Counted from the first letter of the stretch, positions 1 through 9,250 are shown. The stretch: DNA of 64,000 bases from Deltaproteobacteria bacterium (GCA_018434685.1 JAHDOV010000021.1:1-64000), one strand, 5' to 3'. The notes: generated from the letters alone by a model not told the origin. A program made the numbers and translations.

Positions 1-776
1 TTGGTGACCGCACCGGGGACCGCCATGACGGTCTTTCCCTGTTCACCCGCGAACCGGGCGGTAATGAGCGCGCCGGATTTCTGGGCCGCCTCGATCACGA
101 TTACGGCTAAAGAGAGGGCCGAAATGATGCGGTTTCTCCGGGGAAAGTTTCCTGCATCCGGGGGTGTGCCCGGGGGGAATTCCGAGACAATGGCGCCCTT
201 TTGTGCAATGGCCTCGGCCAGCTCCCGGTTTTCCGGCGGATAGATGGTGTCGATCCCGGACCCGAGTACGCCGACCGTCCTGGCAATCCCTTCGAGCGCG
301 CCCTGGTGGGCCTGGGTGTCGACGCCCCGTGCCAGTCCGGACACGATCGAGATGCCGTTTGTGCTGAGATCTCGTGCGAGTCTCAGGGCCAGATCCTTCC
401 CGTAATGTGACGGGGACCGTGTGCCCACGATGGCTACCGAGGGCTGCAGGTCGTCGAGTGATCCCAGCACATAGAGCACGCACGGCGGATCGGTAAGCTG
501 CCGGACCATGTCCGGATATGCGGGATCGGACAGGGGGACGGCATGGCCGCCGAGCTCATCGAGCGTTTCCACTACCACAGAGAGCTGCCCAGGGTCTGGA
601 CCCTTGATGAGGGAGCTCTGCTGCACCCTGTTCAGAAAGCCGAGATTGTGAATTTCTGCCGAGGGCGCATTGAGGATATTCTCCGGCGTGTGATAGATTT
701 CGAGCAGCCTCTGAACGCTTTTGGGCCCGATATTCGGTATGATATCCAGTGCAATCCATGCGGTAGTGCTCTTCAT
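1..776 (-). CDS. dprA: DNA processing protein DprA, C-terminus cut by the window edge
   Basis: DprA (Smf) binds incoming single-stranded DNA and loads RecA during transformation, and is also found in non-competent bacteria. The 258 visible residues start with a helix-hairpin-helix-like N-terminus (DIIPNIGPKSVQRLL, residues 11-25). The Rossmann-like core follows, with VAIVGTRSPSHYGKDLA (114-130), SGLARGVDTQAH (146-157), GSGIDTIYPPENR (172-184) and SEFPPGTPP (198-206), then FPRRNRIISALS (211-222). All are family hallmarks. ATG at 776 is used; a GTG directly before it (779) is equally possible, and neither has a close Shine-Dalgarno. The gene runs off the left edge, so about the last 100 residues expected for the family are not visible. 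Confidence 0.95.
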   Translation of the reverse strand, partial: MKSTTAWIALDIIPNIGPKSVQRLLEIYHTPENILNAPSAEIHNLGFLNRVQQSSLIKGPDPGQLSVVVETLDELGGHAVPLSDPAYPDMVRQLTDPPCVLYVLGSLDDLQPSVAIVGTRSPSHYGKDLALRLARDLSTNGISIVSGLARGVDTQAHQGALEGIARTVGVLGSGIDTIYPPENRELAEAIAQKGAIVSEFPPGTPPDAGNFPRRNRIISALSLAVIVIEAAQKSGALITARFAGEQGKTVMAVPGAVT

Positions 777-806
777 CACAATAAAACTGTCTCCAGGATT
801 TGGGAG

Positions 807-834
807 GCTATAAGAACAGAGCATCGTATGTCAA
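807..834 (-). promoter_or_regulatory. dprA promoter
   Basis: On the minus strand TTGACA (834-829) is followed after a 16-bp spacer by TATAGC (812-807). Transcription would start near 800, about 25 nt before the dprA start. It is back to back with the plus-strand promoter at 873-903. Confidence 0.6.
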
Positions 835-872
835 GAGTGATTATTGCCGTGATTGTGCAGGCAAGAAAAGGC

Positions 873-903
873 TTGACAGCAAAAACCCATATGGGGATAT
901 AAT
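873..903 (+). promoter_or_regulatory. sigma-70 promoter upstream of the iorA leader
   Basis: Both hexamers are consensus: TTGACA at 873-878 and TATAAT at 898-903. The 19-bp spacer is slightly long. Transcription is expected to begin near 910, leaving about 158 nt before iorA. Confidence 0.65.
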
Positions 904-909
904 GCCCGC

Positions 910-1044
910 CATGTCTCAACGTGTAGCGGAAACTCCGGCCTATTATTTTTTTATCTATTTTAGAGGGTATCATCTCTGCCCATAGGCCCGGGTCCTAGCT
1001 GAGGAAGAAAAAGGCCGTGGGGGAAAGACCATGGCCTTTTTTTT
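910..1044 (+). ncRNA. candidate structured leader or small RNA upstream of iorA
   Basis: The segment is bounded by a consensus promoter and an intrinsic terminator. Inside it GGCCTAT (937-943) can pair with ATAGGCC (982-988), enclosing a smaller AGAG/CTCT hairpin (962-965 with 974-977). No convincing ORF is present and it matches no riboswitch class I recognise. It may be a free-standing small RNA of about 135 nt or a cis leader that controls read-through into iorA. Only the structural elements are observed; the function is inferred. Confidence 0.4.
1009..1044 (+). terminator. intrinsic terminator or attenuator before iorA
   Basis: A 12-bp stem pairs AAAAGGCCGTGG (1009-1020) with CCATGGCCTTTT (1029-1040), with one G-U pair and an 8-nt loop. 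A T-run covers 1037-1044. It lies only 23 nt before the iorA start, so it either ends a small RNA or acts as an attenuator. Confidence 0.75.
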
Positions 1045-1067
1045 ATATTCTCACAAGGGGAGTTGGA

Positions 1068-2795
1068 ATGAAGAAGATGTTAAGTGGAAATGAGGCGATT
1101 GCCCGGGGGGCATACGAGGCAGGGGTCTCCTTTGCGTCTGCATACCCCGGCACACCAAGCACCGAGGTGCTCGAGACCATAGCGAGAGAGTATCCCCGGG
1201 TCTATGCCGAGTGGTCACCCAACGAAAAGGTCGCCTTGGAGGTTGCTGCCGGGGCATCGTATGCAGGAGTCCGATCGATCGCGGTGATGAAGCATGTCGG
1301 GGTCAATGTTGCCGCAGACCCTCTCATGACCCTGCCCTATACCCTCATCAGGGGCGGGCTCGTGCTGGTGAGCGCCGATGATCCTGAGCTCTTTTCCTCG
1401 CAGAACGAGCAGGACAACAGACACTATGCGCGTTTTGCAAAGATCCCCATGCTGGAACCGGCGACCTCGCAGGAGGCCAAGGATTTCATGGTCGAGGCGA
1501 TCCGTATGAGCGAGCAGTTCGAAACCCCGGTTCTCCTGAGGACCACGACGAGGATCTCGCACTCCATGGGCATCGTGGAGCTCGGCGACGTGGCGGACCA
1601 GCGAACGCCGAGCGTGGAACGGCATCCTGCCGAGTGGGTGATGCTGCCGGCCAATGCCCGGGTGCGTCACCCTCTCATTGAGGATCGGATCCGCGCCCTT
1701 CGCGACTATTCGAACACCTCTGCGCTCAACCGCGTGGAAATGGCAGATACGTCCCTCGGCATCATCTCCTCGGGCGTTGCATACCAGTATGCCAGGGAGG
1801 CTTTCCCGAAGGCATCGTTCCTCAAGCTCGGGATGCCCTATCCCCTGCCCGATGAGCTGATCAGGGACTTTGCTGCAAAGGTCGACGAGCTCTGGATCGT
1901 CGAGGAGCTCGATGGCTTCATGGAGGAGCAGATCAGGGCGATGGGAATTGCGTGCCATGGCAAGGACGGCCTCCCCTTGTGCGGAGAGTTGAATCCCGAT
2001 ATCGTCAGGCAGGCCATAACAGGGGAAGCTGTTCACTCTCCCGTGCAGCACGCCCTGCCCGGACGGCCGCCGAGCATGTGTCCGGGGTGTCCCCACCGCG
2101 GTCTGCTCTGGGCGCTCAAGAAGAACAAGTGCTTCATCGCAGGGGATATCGGCTGCTATACGCTGGGATTTCTTCCGCCCCTGGATGCCATCGATACGAC
2201 CCTGTGCATGGGCGCAGGGATAAACCATGCGCACGGCATGTCAAAGGTCTTCGGCCCGGGAAAGGAAAAGATCGCTGCAGTGATCGGGGACTCCACCTTT
2301 TTCCATTCCGGGATAACCGGACTCGCCAACCTGGCCTACAACAGGGGGGCTGCCGTGATCGTCATCCTCGACAACCGGACCACGGCCATGACCGGTTCGC
2401 AGAACCATCCGGGAACCGGCATTACCATCCGGGGCGAGCAGACGACCAGCCTTGACCTGGAGCAGTTGGTCAGGGCGCTCGGCATCACGTGGGTGAGAAC
2501 CATCGACCCCTACGATGTCAAAAAGACGAGAAAGGACATCAACGAGGCGGTCGCCTCCGAAGGCCCGGCAGTCATCATCTCGAAGGCGCCCTGTGTCCTG
2601 CTGAAGTCCAGGACCGTATCCGGCAGGCGGCTGAGCGTTGAGACCGAGACGTGTACGGGGTGCAAGGCGTGCATTGGAATCGGGTGCCCTGCTATCGAAT
2701 TCAAGGATGAAAAGGCTTATATCAATGGGATGTGCGTGGGATGCGGCGTATGTGCCGATCTGTGCGGCCCCGGTGCTATCGGAGGTGCTGAATGA
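1068..2795 (+). CDS. iorA: indolepyruvate ferredoxin oxidoreductase, alpha subunit
   Basis: This is the TPP-dependent large subunit that oxidatively decarboxylates aryl pyruvates (indolepyruvate, phenylpyruvate) to aryl-acetyl-CoA with ferredoxin as acceptor. The N-terminal domain shows YPGTPSTEVLE. The TPP-binding region has GDIGCYTLG and AAVIGDSTFFHSG. The C-terminus, from about residue 527, carries two 4Fe-4S motifs, CTGCKACIGIGC and CVGCGVCADLC. The start at 1068 has AGGGGAG upstream and yields 575 residues, near the family length. The stop overlaps iorB by 4 nt. Co-transcription with iorB, a phenylacetate-CoA ligase and an ACT protein points to aromatic amino acid catabolism. Confidence 0.96.
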   Translation: MKKMLSGNEAIARGAYEAGVSFASAYPGTPSTEVLETIAREYPRVYAEWSPNEKVALEVAAGASYAGVRSIAVMKHVGVNVAADPLMTLPYTLIRGGLVLVSADDPELFSSQNEQDNRHYARFAKIPMLEPATSQEAKDFMVEAIRMSEQFETPVLLRTTTRISHSMGIVELGDVADQRTPSVERHPAEWVMLPANARVRHPLIEDRIRALRDYSNTSALNRVEMADTSLGIISSGVAYQYAREAFPKASFLKLGMPYPLPDELIRDFAAKVDELWIVEELDGFMEEQIRAMGIACHGKDGLPLCGELNPDIVRQAITGEAVHSPVQHALPGRPPSMCPGCPHRGLLWALKKNKCFIAGDIGCYTLGFLPPLDAIDTTLCMGAGINHAHGMSKVFGPGKEKIAAVIGDSTFFHSGITGLANLAYNRGAAVIVILDNRTTAMTGSQNHPGTGITIRGEQTTSLDLEQLVRALGITWVRTIDPYDVKKTRKDINEAVASEGPAVIISKAPCVLLKSRTVSGRRLSVETETCTGCKACIGIGCPAIEFKDEKAYINGMCVGCGVCADLCGPGAIGGAE

Positions 2796-3361
2796 ACGTG
2801 TTGATGACCGGTGTGGGCGGGCAGGGTATCATCCTTGCCTCTGACATGCTTTCCGAGGTGATGATGCGCTATGGATACGATGTGAAGAAGTCGGAGATCC
2901 ACGGCATGGCGCAGAGGGGAGGCAGCGTGATGTCGCACGTGAGGTTCTCCGAGCAGGTCGCCTCGCCCCTGATTCCTCTCAAGGGCTGCGATATCCTGCT
3001 CTCCTTCGAGGAACTGGAGACCGCGCGATATGTCCCGTACCTCAAGGACGACGCGCAGGTGATCATCAACCGTTTCAGGCTCGCCCCTCCCTCGGTGATC
3101 TCGGGGGCCCGGCAGTACCCCGATATCATCCCCTTCATTCAGGAGAGGACCCAGCGGATACACCTGGTGGACGGCAGCAGTATAGCAGAGGAGATGGGCA
3201 ATCCTCGCGGGGTGAACATCATCCTGCTCGGGACGCTTTCCACGCTCCTGGAGCCGGATGAGGCGCTCTGGATAGACTGCATCAACACCATGCTCAAGGA
3301 AAAGATCAGGCCCATGAATATCGAGGGGTTCAAAAAAGGACGACAGGTACAGATTCACTGA
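2792..3361 (+). CDS. iorB: indolepyruvate ferredoxin oxidoreductase, beta subunit
   Basis: This is the small gamma-type subunit of the 2-oxoacid:ferredoxin oxidoreductase and partner of IorA. The N-terminus GVGGQGIILASDML is the standard motif of the family, followed by SEIHGMAQRGGSV. Its 189 residues are typical. The start overlaps the iorA stop as ATGA, so translation is probably coupled. paaK follows 18 nt downstream. Confidence 0.95.
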   Translation: MNVLMTGVGGQGIILASDMLSEVMMRYGYDVKKSEIHGMAQRGGSVMSHVRFSEQVASPLIPLKGCDILLSFEELETARYVPYLKDDAQVIINRFRLAPPSVISGARQYPDIIPFIQERTQRIHLVDGSSIAEEMGNPRGVNIILLGTLSTLLEPDEALWIDCINTMLKEKIRPMNIEGFKKGRQVQIH

Positions 3362-3379
3362 TAGAATAAGGAGGTTACC

Positions 3380-4681
3380 ATGATTTATAACGAAGAGTTC
3401 GAAACACTGCCTCGGGAGGCGCTTGAGGCATTGCAGCTCAAACGGCTGCAGCAGGTGGTGAGCAGGGTATACCATACGGTGGGTTTCTACCGGAGATCGT
3501 TTGACAAGGCAGGCGTGCGTCCGGACGATATCAGGAGTCTCGACGACCTGAAGCGTCTTCCCTTCACCGTGAAGCAGGACCTGCGGGACAACTACCCCTT
3601 CGGGCTGTTCACCGTCCCCATGACAAACATCGTCCGGGTCCATGCATCTTCGGGCACCACGGGCAAACCAACGGTCGTGGGCTATACGAAACGGGACATC
3701 GAGACCTGGGCAGAGCTCATGGCGCGGGCCTTTTCCGCCGCGGGGCTCACGAAGAACGATGTCATCCACAATGCCTACGGGTACGGGCTGTTCACCGGGG
3801 GGCTCGGCGCCCATTATGGTGCGGAGAAGCTCGGTGCCAGCGTCATCCCCATGTCGGGCGGGAGCACGAAGAAACAGATCATGATCCTCCAGGACTTCGG
3901 TCCCACTGCCATCTGCTGCACCCCGTCCTACCTGCTCTTCCTCGCCGAGGCCGGTAAAGAGATGGGTGTGGACATGAAGTCTCTGAAACTCAGGGTGGGC
4001 ATCCTCGGCGCAGAGCCGTGGAGCGAGAAGATGCGCGAACAGATAGAAACGGCACTGGACATCACCGCGCTGGATATCTACGGTCTCTCCGAGATCATGG
4101 GTCCCGGGGTCGCCATGGAGTGCATCGAGGGACGCGAGGGTCTGCACGTATTCGAGGACCACTTCATCGTGGAGGTCATCGACCCCGAAACCGGTGAGGT
4201 GCTGCCGTATGGCTCGAAGGGCGAACTGGTTTTCACCACGATCACGAAAGAGGCGTTCCCGCTCATCAGGTACCGGACCAAGGACATCTCCCGCCTCATG
4301 CCTGAGATCTGCAAGTGCGGGAGAACCTTTGTGAGGATGGAGCGTGTCTCGGGCAGGAGTGACGACATGCTCATCATCAGGGGGGTGAATGTTTTCCCGT
4401 CCCAGATCGAGAGCGTCCTCATGGATATCGAAGGTCTGGAGCCGCACTATCAGCTCATCGTGGACAGGGAAGGATCCATGGATACCCTCGAGATCCAGGT
4501 GGAGGTGAGCGAGCAGGTTTTCTCAGACGAAATCAGACAGTTGCAGAAATTGGAAAAACGCATTACAAAGGATATAAAGGATTATCTTGGTGTTACCACC
4601 AAGGTGAAGCTCGTGGAGCCCAAGACCCTGCAGCGGTATGAGGGCAAGGCCCAGCGTGTCATCGACAAGAGGGAGATATAA
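3380..4681 (+). CDS. paaK: phenylacetate-CoA ligase (AMP-forming)
   Basis: The enzyme adenylates an arylacetate and transfers it to CoA; with IorAB next door the reaction could also run towards recovering ATP from aryl-acetyl-CoA. The adenylation P-loop is [12 protein letters not shown] (about 89-100). The motif [12 protein letters not shown] sits near 231-242, YRTKDIS follows, and the C-terminal hinge [18 protein letters not shown] lies near 324-341. At 433 residues it matches PaaK family proteins. AAGGAGG stands just before the ATG at 3380. The exact aryl substrate cannot be read from sequence. Confidence 0.93.
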   Translation: MIYNEEFETLPREALEALQLKRLQQVVSRVYHTVGFYRRSFDKAGVRPDDIRSLDDLKRLPFTVKQDLRDNYPFGLFTVPMTNIVRVHASSGTTGKPTVVGYTKRDIETWAELMARAFSAAGLTKNDVIHNAYGYGLFTGGLGAHYGAEKLGASVIPMSGGSTKKQIMILQDFGPTAICCTPSYLLFLAEAGKEMGVDMKSLKLRVGILGAEPWSEKMREQIETALDITALDIYGLSEIMGPGVAMECIEGREGLHVFEDHFIVEVIDPETGEVLPYGSKGELVFTTITKEAFPLIRYRTKDISRLMPEICKCGRTFVRMERVSGRSDDMLIIRGVNVFPSQIESVLMDIEGLEPHYQLIVDREGSMDTLEIQVEVSEQVFSDEIRQLQKLEKRITKDIKDYLGVTTKVKLVEPKTLQRYEGKAQRVIDKREI

Positions 4682-4692
4682 GGAGGTCTTAC

Positions 4693-5124
4693 ATGAAGGT
4701 GGAACAAATATCGATCTTTCTGGAGAACAAACCCGGCGGACTTTCCAGCGTCACCAAGGCTCTTCGGGATGCCGATATCAATATCCGTGCCCTGTCCCTG
4801 GCCGACACCTCGGATTTTGGTATCCTGCGGCTGATCGTCGATAACGTGGCCAAGGCAAAAGAGGTGCTCAACGCCCATGGCTTCGCGGTGGGCAAGACAA
4901 GTGTGGTCGCGGTAGAAGTGCCTGACAGGCCGGGTGGGCTGTACAGCATTCTCGAGGCCCTCAACGAGGTAGGGATCAATGTGGAATACATGTATGCCTT
5001 TGTGGAGCGCAGCGGGGAGAATGCGGTCATCATCTTCCGCTTTGACTCTACGGATGCTGCCATAGAGCTTCTGCTGAAAAAGGGGTTCAAGGTCCTGCCG
5101 GGTAACAAGGTCTACGGCATCTAG
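4693..5124 (+). CDS. tandem ACT-domain protein
   Basis: The 143-residue protein has two ACT domains (about 4-65 and 72-137), with the repeated pattern [12 protein letters not shown] and [12 protein letters not shown] marking the start of each. ACT pairs bind small ligands, usually amino acids. Proteins of this kind commonly sit after paaK in anaerobe ior operons and are thought to sense the aromatic substrate; no catalytic domain is fused to it. AAGGAGG precedes the ATG, 11 nt after paaK. A paralogue of the same build lies at 9311-9766. Confidence 0.9.
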   Translation: MKVEQISIFLENKPGGLSSVTKALRDADINIRALSLADTSDFGILRLIVDNVAKAKEVLNAHGFAVGKTSVVAVEVPDRPGGLYSILEALNEVGINVEYMYAFVERSGENAVIIFRFDSTDAAIELLLKKGFKVLPGNKVYGI

Positions 5125-5187
5125 CGCGCGAGGGCCCGGGGCTGGCGGAGTGAGCTGCCTCAGGTACAGGGCCTGTGTGCCCGGGTT

Positions 5188-5222
5188 CATGGCTCTTTTC
5201 CAGGTCCCGGTAAAAAGCCATG
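5188..5222 (+). other. hairpin between the ACT gene and the zinc-ribbon gene
   Basis: CATGGCT (5188-5194) pairs with AGCCATG (5216-5222), and adjacent T and A tracts can extend the stem. No T-run follows, so it is not a standard terminator. It may stabilise the end of the ior transcript or regulate the next gene. Confidence 0.35.
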
Positions 5223-5256
5223 AGAACGATGTGCTGCCGGATGGAATGATGGCTGC

Positions 5257-5709
5257 ATGTTTGTGAGCGCTCAGGGGGATACCGCTGTGGCGAAGATTAT
5301 CGAAGAGAGAGTGAAAGACACCGTGGGCCGAGAGGCCGGACTGGCCGTGGCAGGAAGAGTCTTTCTCGTCGCGGGTATTGTCGCCCTGCTCGCAAGCATC
5401 GTCTTTATGATCGTCCGGGGCGAGTTCTCGTGGTTGGCCTGGGGGTCAGCCTGCATGGTCTCCTGCGCTGTGTTGTTCCTGATTTTCAATGCCCTGGCCG
5501 AGATCATTGTCCTGCTCAAACGATTGTGCGGCCTGCCGGTACATGCCGTGATCTCGGGAACGCGGGAAGGCAGGATCTTTCTCTGCTCGGAATGCGGGTC
5601 CATGACCTGGGCCGACAGCGTGAAATGTTGCAGGTGCGGGGCAGCGTTCGAGGCCGGGGAACCTGCCATGACCGATCAGGCGGCCACCGGGGTGCACGCG
5701 GAGATGTAA
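5257..5709 (+). CDS. small membrane protein with C-terminal zinc ribbon
   Basis: I do not recognise a named family. The 150-residue protein has two hydrophobic segments, about 30-50 (VAGRVFLVAGIVALLASIVF) and 62-85, followed by a four-cysteine ribbon CSECG...CCRCG near 109-127. The likely topology is two membrane passes with a cytoplasmic zinc ribbon. The start is uncertain because no strong Shine-Dalgarno precedes ATG 5257; a GTG at 5287 is an alternative. It lies 132 nt after the ACT gene in the same direction. Confidence 0.7.
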   Translation: MFVSAQGDTAVAKIIEERVKDTVGREAGLAVAGRVFLVAGIVALLASIVFMIVRGEFSWLAWGSACMVSCAVLFLIFNALAEIIVLLKRLCGLPVHAVISGTREGRIFLCSECGSMTWADSVKCCRCGAAFEAGEPAMTDQAATGVHAEM

Positions 5710-5857
5710 TGATGTTCCCGGGAGGATCGTGTTCCCTGCCGGGCGAGAGGAACAGCTGTTGTGACGGGGGGTGACGTTGGAACCGTTCAGACCTCGGCCA
5801 GCGGCGCCACTGGCAGGAAATGGGATCGGGGAAGGACCTGAAGGATGAATAATTTCC

Positions 5858-5885
5858 TTGATTTTACCCTGAATCCCACTACAAT
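5858..5885 (+). promoter_or_regulatory. TRAP operon promoter
   Basis: TTGATT (5858-5863), a 16-bp spacer, then TACAAT (5880-5885). The resulting leader to dctP would be about 105 nt. Confidence 0.5.
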
Positions 5886-5996
5886 AGCATCCCATATCTC
5901 TAGGACGGGCCGGGCTTCTCGCAGGTTCGACAAGGGGATGCGCCACGATGGCGTATGCACAGAGTTGCTGGATGTAATTCAATAAAGGGAGGATAC

Positions 5997-7052
5997 ATGA
6001 AAAAGGCAGTCAACTTTATTCTCTGCGGTTTACTTGTATCGTTAATCGCTGTTTCCTGCGGCAAAAAATCTGAAGATACAGCAGCGCCTGAAGAGCAGGC
6101 CGTGAAGACTTCAGCCCCCATCGAGCTTTCGTACAGCATTTTCTTCCCGCCGACCCATGCCCAGTGCAAGGCCGGCACTTCGTGGGCTGAGGAGATCCAG
6201 AAACGTTCAGGCGGTGCCGTGAAGATCAACATCTTCCCCGGGGGGACGCTCACGAGTGCCAATGAATGTTACGACGGGGTCGTCAATGGCATATCCGACC
6301 TCGGGATGTCCTGTTTCGCGTATACCAGGGGGCGTTTCCCGGTCATGGAGGCACTCGACCTGCCCCTGGGATACCCCAGCGGCATGGCGGCCACCCGCAC
6401 GGCAAATGACTACTACGCCCGCATGATACCCGGGGAGCTCGATGACGTTCACGTGCTCTATATCCATGCCCATGGTCCGGGCCTGCTCCATACCAAGAAA
6501 CCGGTGAGAACCCTCGAGGATCTCAAGGGCATGAAGATCCGCTCCACCGGGCTTTCCGCCAAGGTTGTCGAGGCCCTCGGCGGTGTCCCTGTGGCCATGC
6601 CCCAGGGAGGTACCTATGAGGCCCTCCAGAAGGGTGTTGTGGAGGGGACCTTCGCCCCCATAGAAACGCTCAAGGGCTGGAGGCAGGCCGAGGTTGTCGA
6701 TTATACGACCGACTGTCATGTCATCGGGTATACCACGGCCATGTTCGTGGTCATGAACAGACAGAAGTGGGATGCGCTGCCTGAAGATATCCGGAAGATC
6801 TTCGCAGAGGTCAGCCTCGAGTGGATCACGGTGCATGGCAAGGTCTGGGATGAGGCCGACCAGGAAGGCCGGGCATACACCGAGGAACTCGGAAACACCA
6901 TTATCCCGCTGTCCGACGACGAGGGACGGAAATGGGAAAAGGCCGTGGAGACGGTCTTGAATGATTACGTCGATGCCGCACAATCCAAGGGGATCGATGG
7001 TGCACGTTCCGTTGCGCTCCTGAAGGAGCTGGTGAGTACGAACTCGAAGTAG
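5997..7052 (+). CDS. dctP: TRAP transporter solute-binding protein, lipoprotein
   Basis: This is the extracytoplasmic binding protein of a DctPQM TRAP system, a secondary transporter driven by ion gradients, usually for organic acids. The 351-residue protein begins with a lipoprotein signal, IAVSC giving Cys20. The mature chain has the family features FPGGTLTSANECYDGV, LKGMKIRSTGLSAKVVEALG and MPQGGTYEALQKGVVEG. The start at 5997 has GGGAGG at good spacing. dctQ and dctM follow. Its position after the ior-paaK operon suggests an aromatic or other carboxylate as substrate, but this is inference. Confidence 0.93.
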   Translation: MKKAVNFILCGLLVSLIAVSCGKKSEDTAAPEEQAVKTSAPIELSYSIFFPPTHAQCKAGTSWAEEIQKRSGGAVKINIFPGGTLTSANECYDGVVNGISDLGMSCFAYTRGRFPVMEALDLPLGYPSGMAATRTANDYYARMIPGELDDVHVLYIHAHGPGLLHTKKPVRTLEDLKGMKIRSTGLSAKVVEALGGVPVAMPQGGTYEALQKGVVEGTFAPIETLKGWRQAEVVDYTTDCHVIGYTTAMFVVMNRQKWDALPEDIRKIFAEVSLEWITVHGKVWDEADQEGRAYTEELGNTIIPLSDDEGRKWEKAVETVLNDYVDAAQSKGIDGARSVALLKELVSTNSK

Positions 7053-7135
7053 GGGTCCTGTGTTCCGGTCCAGGATGAGGTGATGCGGCGGTGCAGCAGT
7101 GCAGGACCGCCGGCATGCAATTGTGGTGATGGTGT

Positions 7136-7630
7136 ATGTTGTCGTTCTTACGGATAGAGAGATTTGTCGCGCGTCTGAGTGAACGGATCAACTGGATCGC
7201 TGCCGCAGCAGTGGTCTTCATGATGCTGCTGACCACAGCGGATGTGATCCTGAGACTCTTCAGACATCCCATCCCCGGTGCCTACGAGATCGTGGGGTTT
7301 ACCGGGGCGGTGGTGATCGCGTTCTCTCTGCCCTACACCTCCATCCAGAAAGGTCACATAGCCGTTGAATTCCTCGTGCAGCGTCTTCCCTGGCTCGCCC
7401 GGGTGATCATCAATATCATCAATACGCTTGTCTCCATGGGGCTCTTCGGGGTCATTGCCTGGCAGAGTGTGAAGTATGCCGAGGCGCTCAGGGCGAACGG
7501 CGAGGTCTCGGCCACGCTCCAGATGCCGACCTATCCCCTTCTCTACGGCGTAGCACTCGGATGCCTGCTGCTCTGTGTGGTCCTGTTCATAGAGTTTCTG
7601 AGACAGTTCAGGGGGGCAGAGATCGAATGA
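7136..7630 (+). CDS. dctQ: TRAP transporter small permease subunit
   Basis: The 164-residue protein has four predicted membrane helices and the family pattern RLFRHPIPGAYEIVGFTGAV, followed by SLPYTSIQKGHIAVEFL. It partners the large permease. The start ATG at 7136 lacks a strong Shine-Dalgarno. The stop overlaps the dctM start as ATGA (7627-7630), the usual coupling in TRAP operons. The 83-nt gap after dctP contains no gene. Confidence 0.92.
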   Translation: MLSFLRIERFVARLSERINWIAAAAVVFMMLLTTADVILRLFRHPIPGAYEIVGFTGAVVIAFSLPYTSIQKGHIAVEFLVQRLPWLARVIINIINTLVSMGLFGVIAWQSVKYAEALRANGEVSATLQMPTYPLLYGVALGCLLLCVVLFIEFLRQFRGAEIE

Positions 7631-8928
7631 GCCCGACAGTCATCGGCATTATCGGGATCTGTGCGCTCTTTGTCCTGATCTTTTCCAGGATGCCCGTGGG
7701 ATTTCTCATGGCCCTGATCGGCTTTGCCGGGTTCGGCTCTATCGTAAACTTTGATGCAGCGCTCAACCTGCTGGCCAAGGATGTCTTTGCGGTGTTCGGA
7801 TCGTATAACCTCACCGTGATACCCCTGTTTGTCTTCATGGGGCAGCTGGCCTTTCACTCCGGCATCTCGTCTCGGCTCTTCGACTCTGCCTACAAGTTCA
7901 TCGGCCATTTGCCCGGCGGACTGGCCATTGCGACCATCGGCGCCTGTGCGGCCTTTGCGGCCATCTGCGGGTCCACCAATGCAACGGCTGCCACCATGGC
8001 TGCCGCCACGCTTCCCGAAATGAAACGCTACAACTACAAACCCGAGCTTGCCACCGGCGTGGTGGCAGCCGGGGGGAGTCTCGGTATCCTCATCCCGCCG
8101 AGCATCATCTTCATCGTGTACGGGATCCTCACCGAGCAGTCCATCGGCAAGCTCTTCATGGCCGGGATACTCCCGGGAATTCTGCTCACCGTTCTGTTCG
8201 TCGTTGCCATCCTCATCTGGACAACCCTGAGACCGGAGCTGGGGCCCCGGGGGCCAAGGGCGACCTTTCATGAAAAGATCGCCTCACTGTCCGGGGTTGC
8301 CGAGACCCTCGTTATCTTTATCCTCGTGATGGGGGGACTCTTCGGCGGGATCTTCACCCCCACCGAGGCTGGGGCAGTGGGCGCGTTCTCCACCCTGGTG
8401 GTGGCCCTGATCAAGCGGAATCTGACCTGGGAGGGATTCATATCCGCCCTGTTCGAGACCACCAGGACCAGCTGCATGATCCTGGTCATTGTAGCCGGCG
8501 CCACGATCTTCGGACACTTTCTCGCGATCTCCCGCATCCCCTATGATATTGCCGGATGGATCTCGTCGATGCAGCTCCCTCCTGCAGTCATCATGTCATT
8601 GATCATCCTTGTGTATTTCATCGGCGGCTGTTTTATCGATTCTCTGGCGCTCATCATGCTGACCATCCCGATATTCTACCCCGTGGTACTGCAGTTCGGA
8701 TACGACCCCATATGGTTCGGGGTGATCATCGTGCTGATTACCCAGATCGGGGTCATCACACCGCCGGTGGGGGTGAATGTCTACGTGGTCAGCGGCGTTG
8801 CCCGGGACGTCCCCTTGGGCGTCATCTTCAAGGGGGTCATCCCCCTGCTCATTGCCATGATCATCACCACGTTTCTCCTCATCCCGTTTCCCCAGATCGC
8901 ACTCTTTCTGCCGGGGCTCCTGAAATAA
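7627..8928 (+). CDS. dctM: TRAP transporter large permease subunit
   Basis: The 433-residue protein is almost entirely hydrophobic with about 12 membrane segments, and has the DctM motifs GGSLGILIPPSIIFIVYG, FTPTEAGAVGAF and a C-terminal QIGVITPPVGVNVYVV. It is the ion-coupled translocation channel of the dctPQM set. The ATG at 7627 overlaps the dctQ stop; upstream in-frame starts would lie inside dctQ and were rejected. A dispersed repeat starts 4 nt after its stop. Confidence 0.94.
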   Translation: MSPTVIGIIGICALFVLIFSRMPVGFLMALIGFAGFGSIVNFDAALNLLAKDVFAVFGSYNLTVIPLFVFMGQLAFHSGISSRLFDSAYKFIGHLPGGLAIATIGACAAFAAICGSTNATAATMAAATLPEMKRYNYKPELATGVVAAGGSLGILIPPSIIFIVYGILTEQSIGKLFMAGILPGILLTVLFVVAILIWTTLRPELGPRGPRATFHEKIASLSGVAETLVIFILVMGGLFGGIFTPTEAGAVGAFSTLVVALIKRNLTWEGFISALFETTRTSCMILVIVAGATIFGHFLAISRIPYDIAGWISSMQLPPAVIMSLIILVYFIGGCFIDSLALIMLTIPIFYPVVLQFGYDPIWFGVIIVLITQIGVITPPVGVNVYVVSGVARDVPLGVIFKGVIPLLIAMIITTFLLIPFPQIALFLPGLLK

Positions 8929-8931
8929 GGC

Positions 8932-8970
8932 ATAAGGTAGGCGCTGGGCACTAGGCACTGGGCGCTAGGG
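8932..8970 (+). repeat. stop-codon-associated GGCRCTGGGC repeat, copy 1
   Basis: The unit is built from alternating GGCGCTGGGC and ACTAGGCACT blocks. It begins 4 nt after the dctM stop and reads in the direction of dctM. Three further copies lie after the stops of three other genes in the same gene-relative orientation (9251-9281, 33637-33663, 38147-38164). Confidence 0.75.
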
Positions 8971-9250
8971 AAAAGACTGAAAAATAAGCTGGTTATAGGG
9001 TCTAAGGTTTAAGAATTTCGAAGTTTGGATTGCGAATTTCAAAATTATTTCAGGTTAGCTCGGGACGTAAAGCAGTTCGAGCAGGAAAGACCGTGATGAC
9101 AGGCATCCCTCTTCGCCTTGAGCTACGCGGGACAAGGAAGGCAGTCAGTCAAGATAGAACGGGATCCCAGGCAGAAGGACAAAGATCAAAAACCAAGTCG
9201 AGGAATAGGAATACTATCAATAAGTTGAAGCTTGTTGATGTCTGTATTCT
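8971..9250. other. non-coding stretch between convergent genes
   Basis: This 280-bp stretch is flanked by inverted copies of the dispersed repeat. It holds short AT-rich near-repeats around GAATTTCGAA and GCGAATTTCAAAATT (about 9013-9050). A 98-codon open frame crosses it but lacks a Shine-Dalgarno and plausible composition. Nothing else is recognised. Confidence 0.5.

Noticed and set aside
1215-2234. 339-codon minus-strand ORF
   Set aside because: Antisense shadow of iorA.
2717-4447. 576-codon minus-strand ORF
   Set aside because: It is antisense to iorB and paaK, both of which have clear family motifs; the long frame is a codon-bias shadow.
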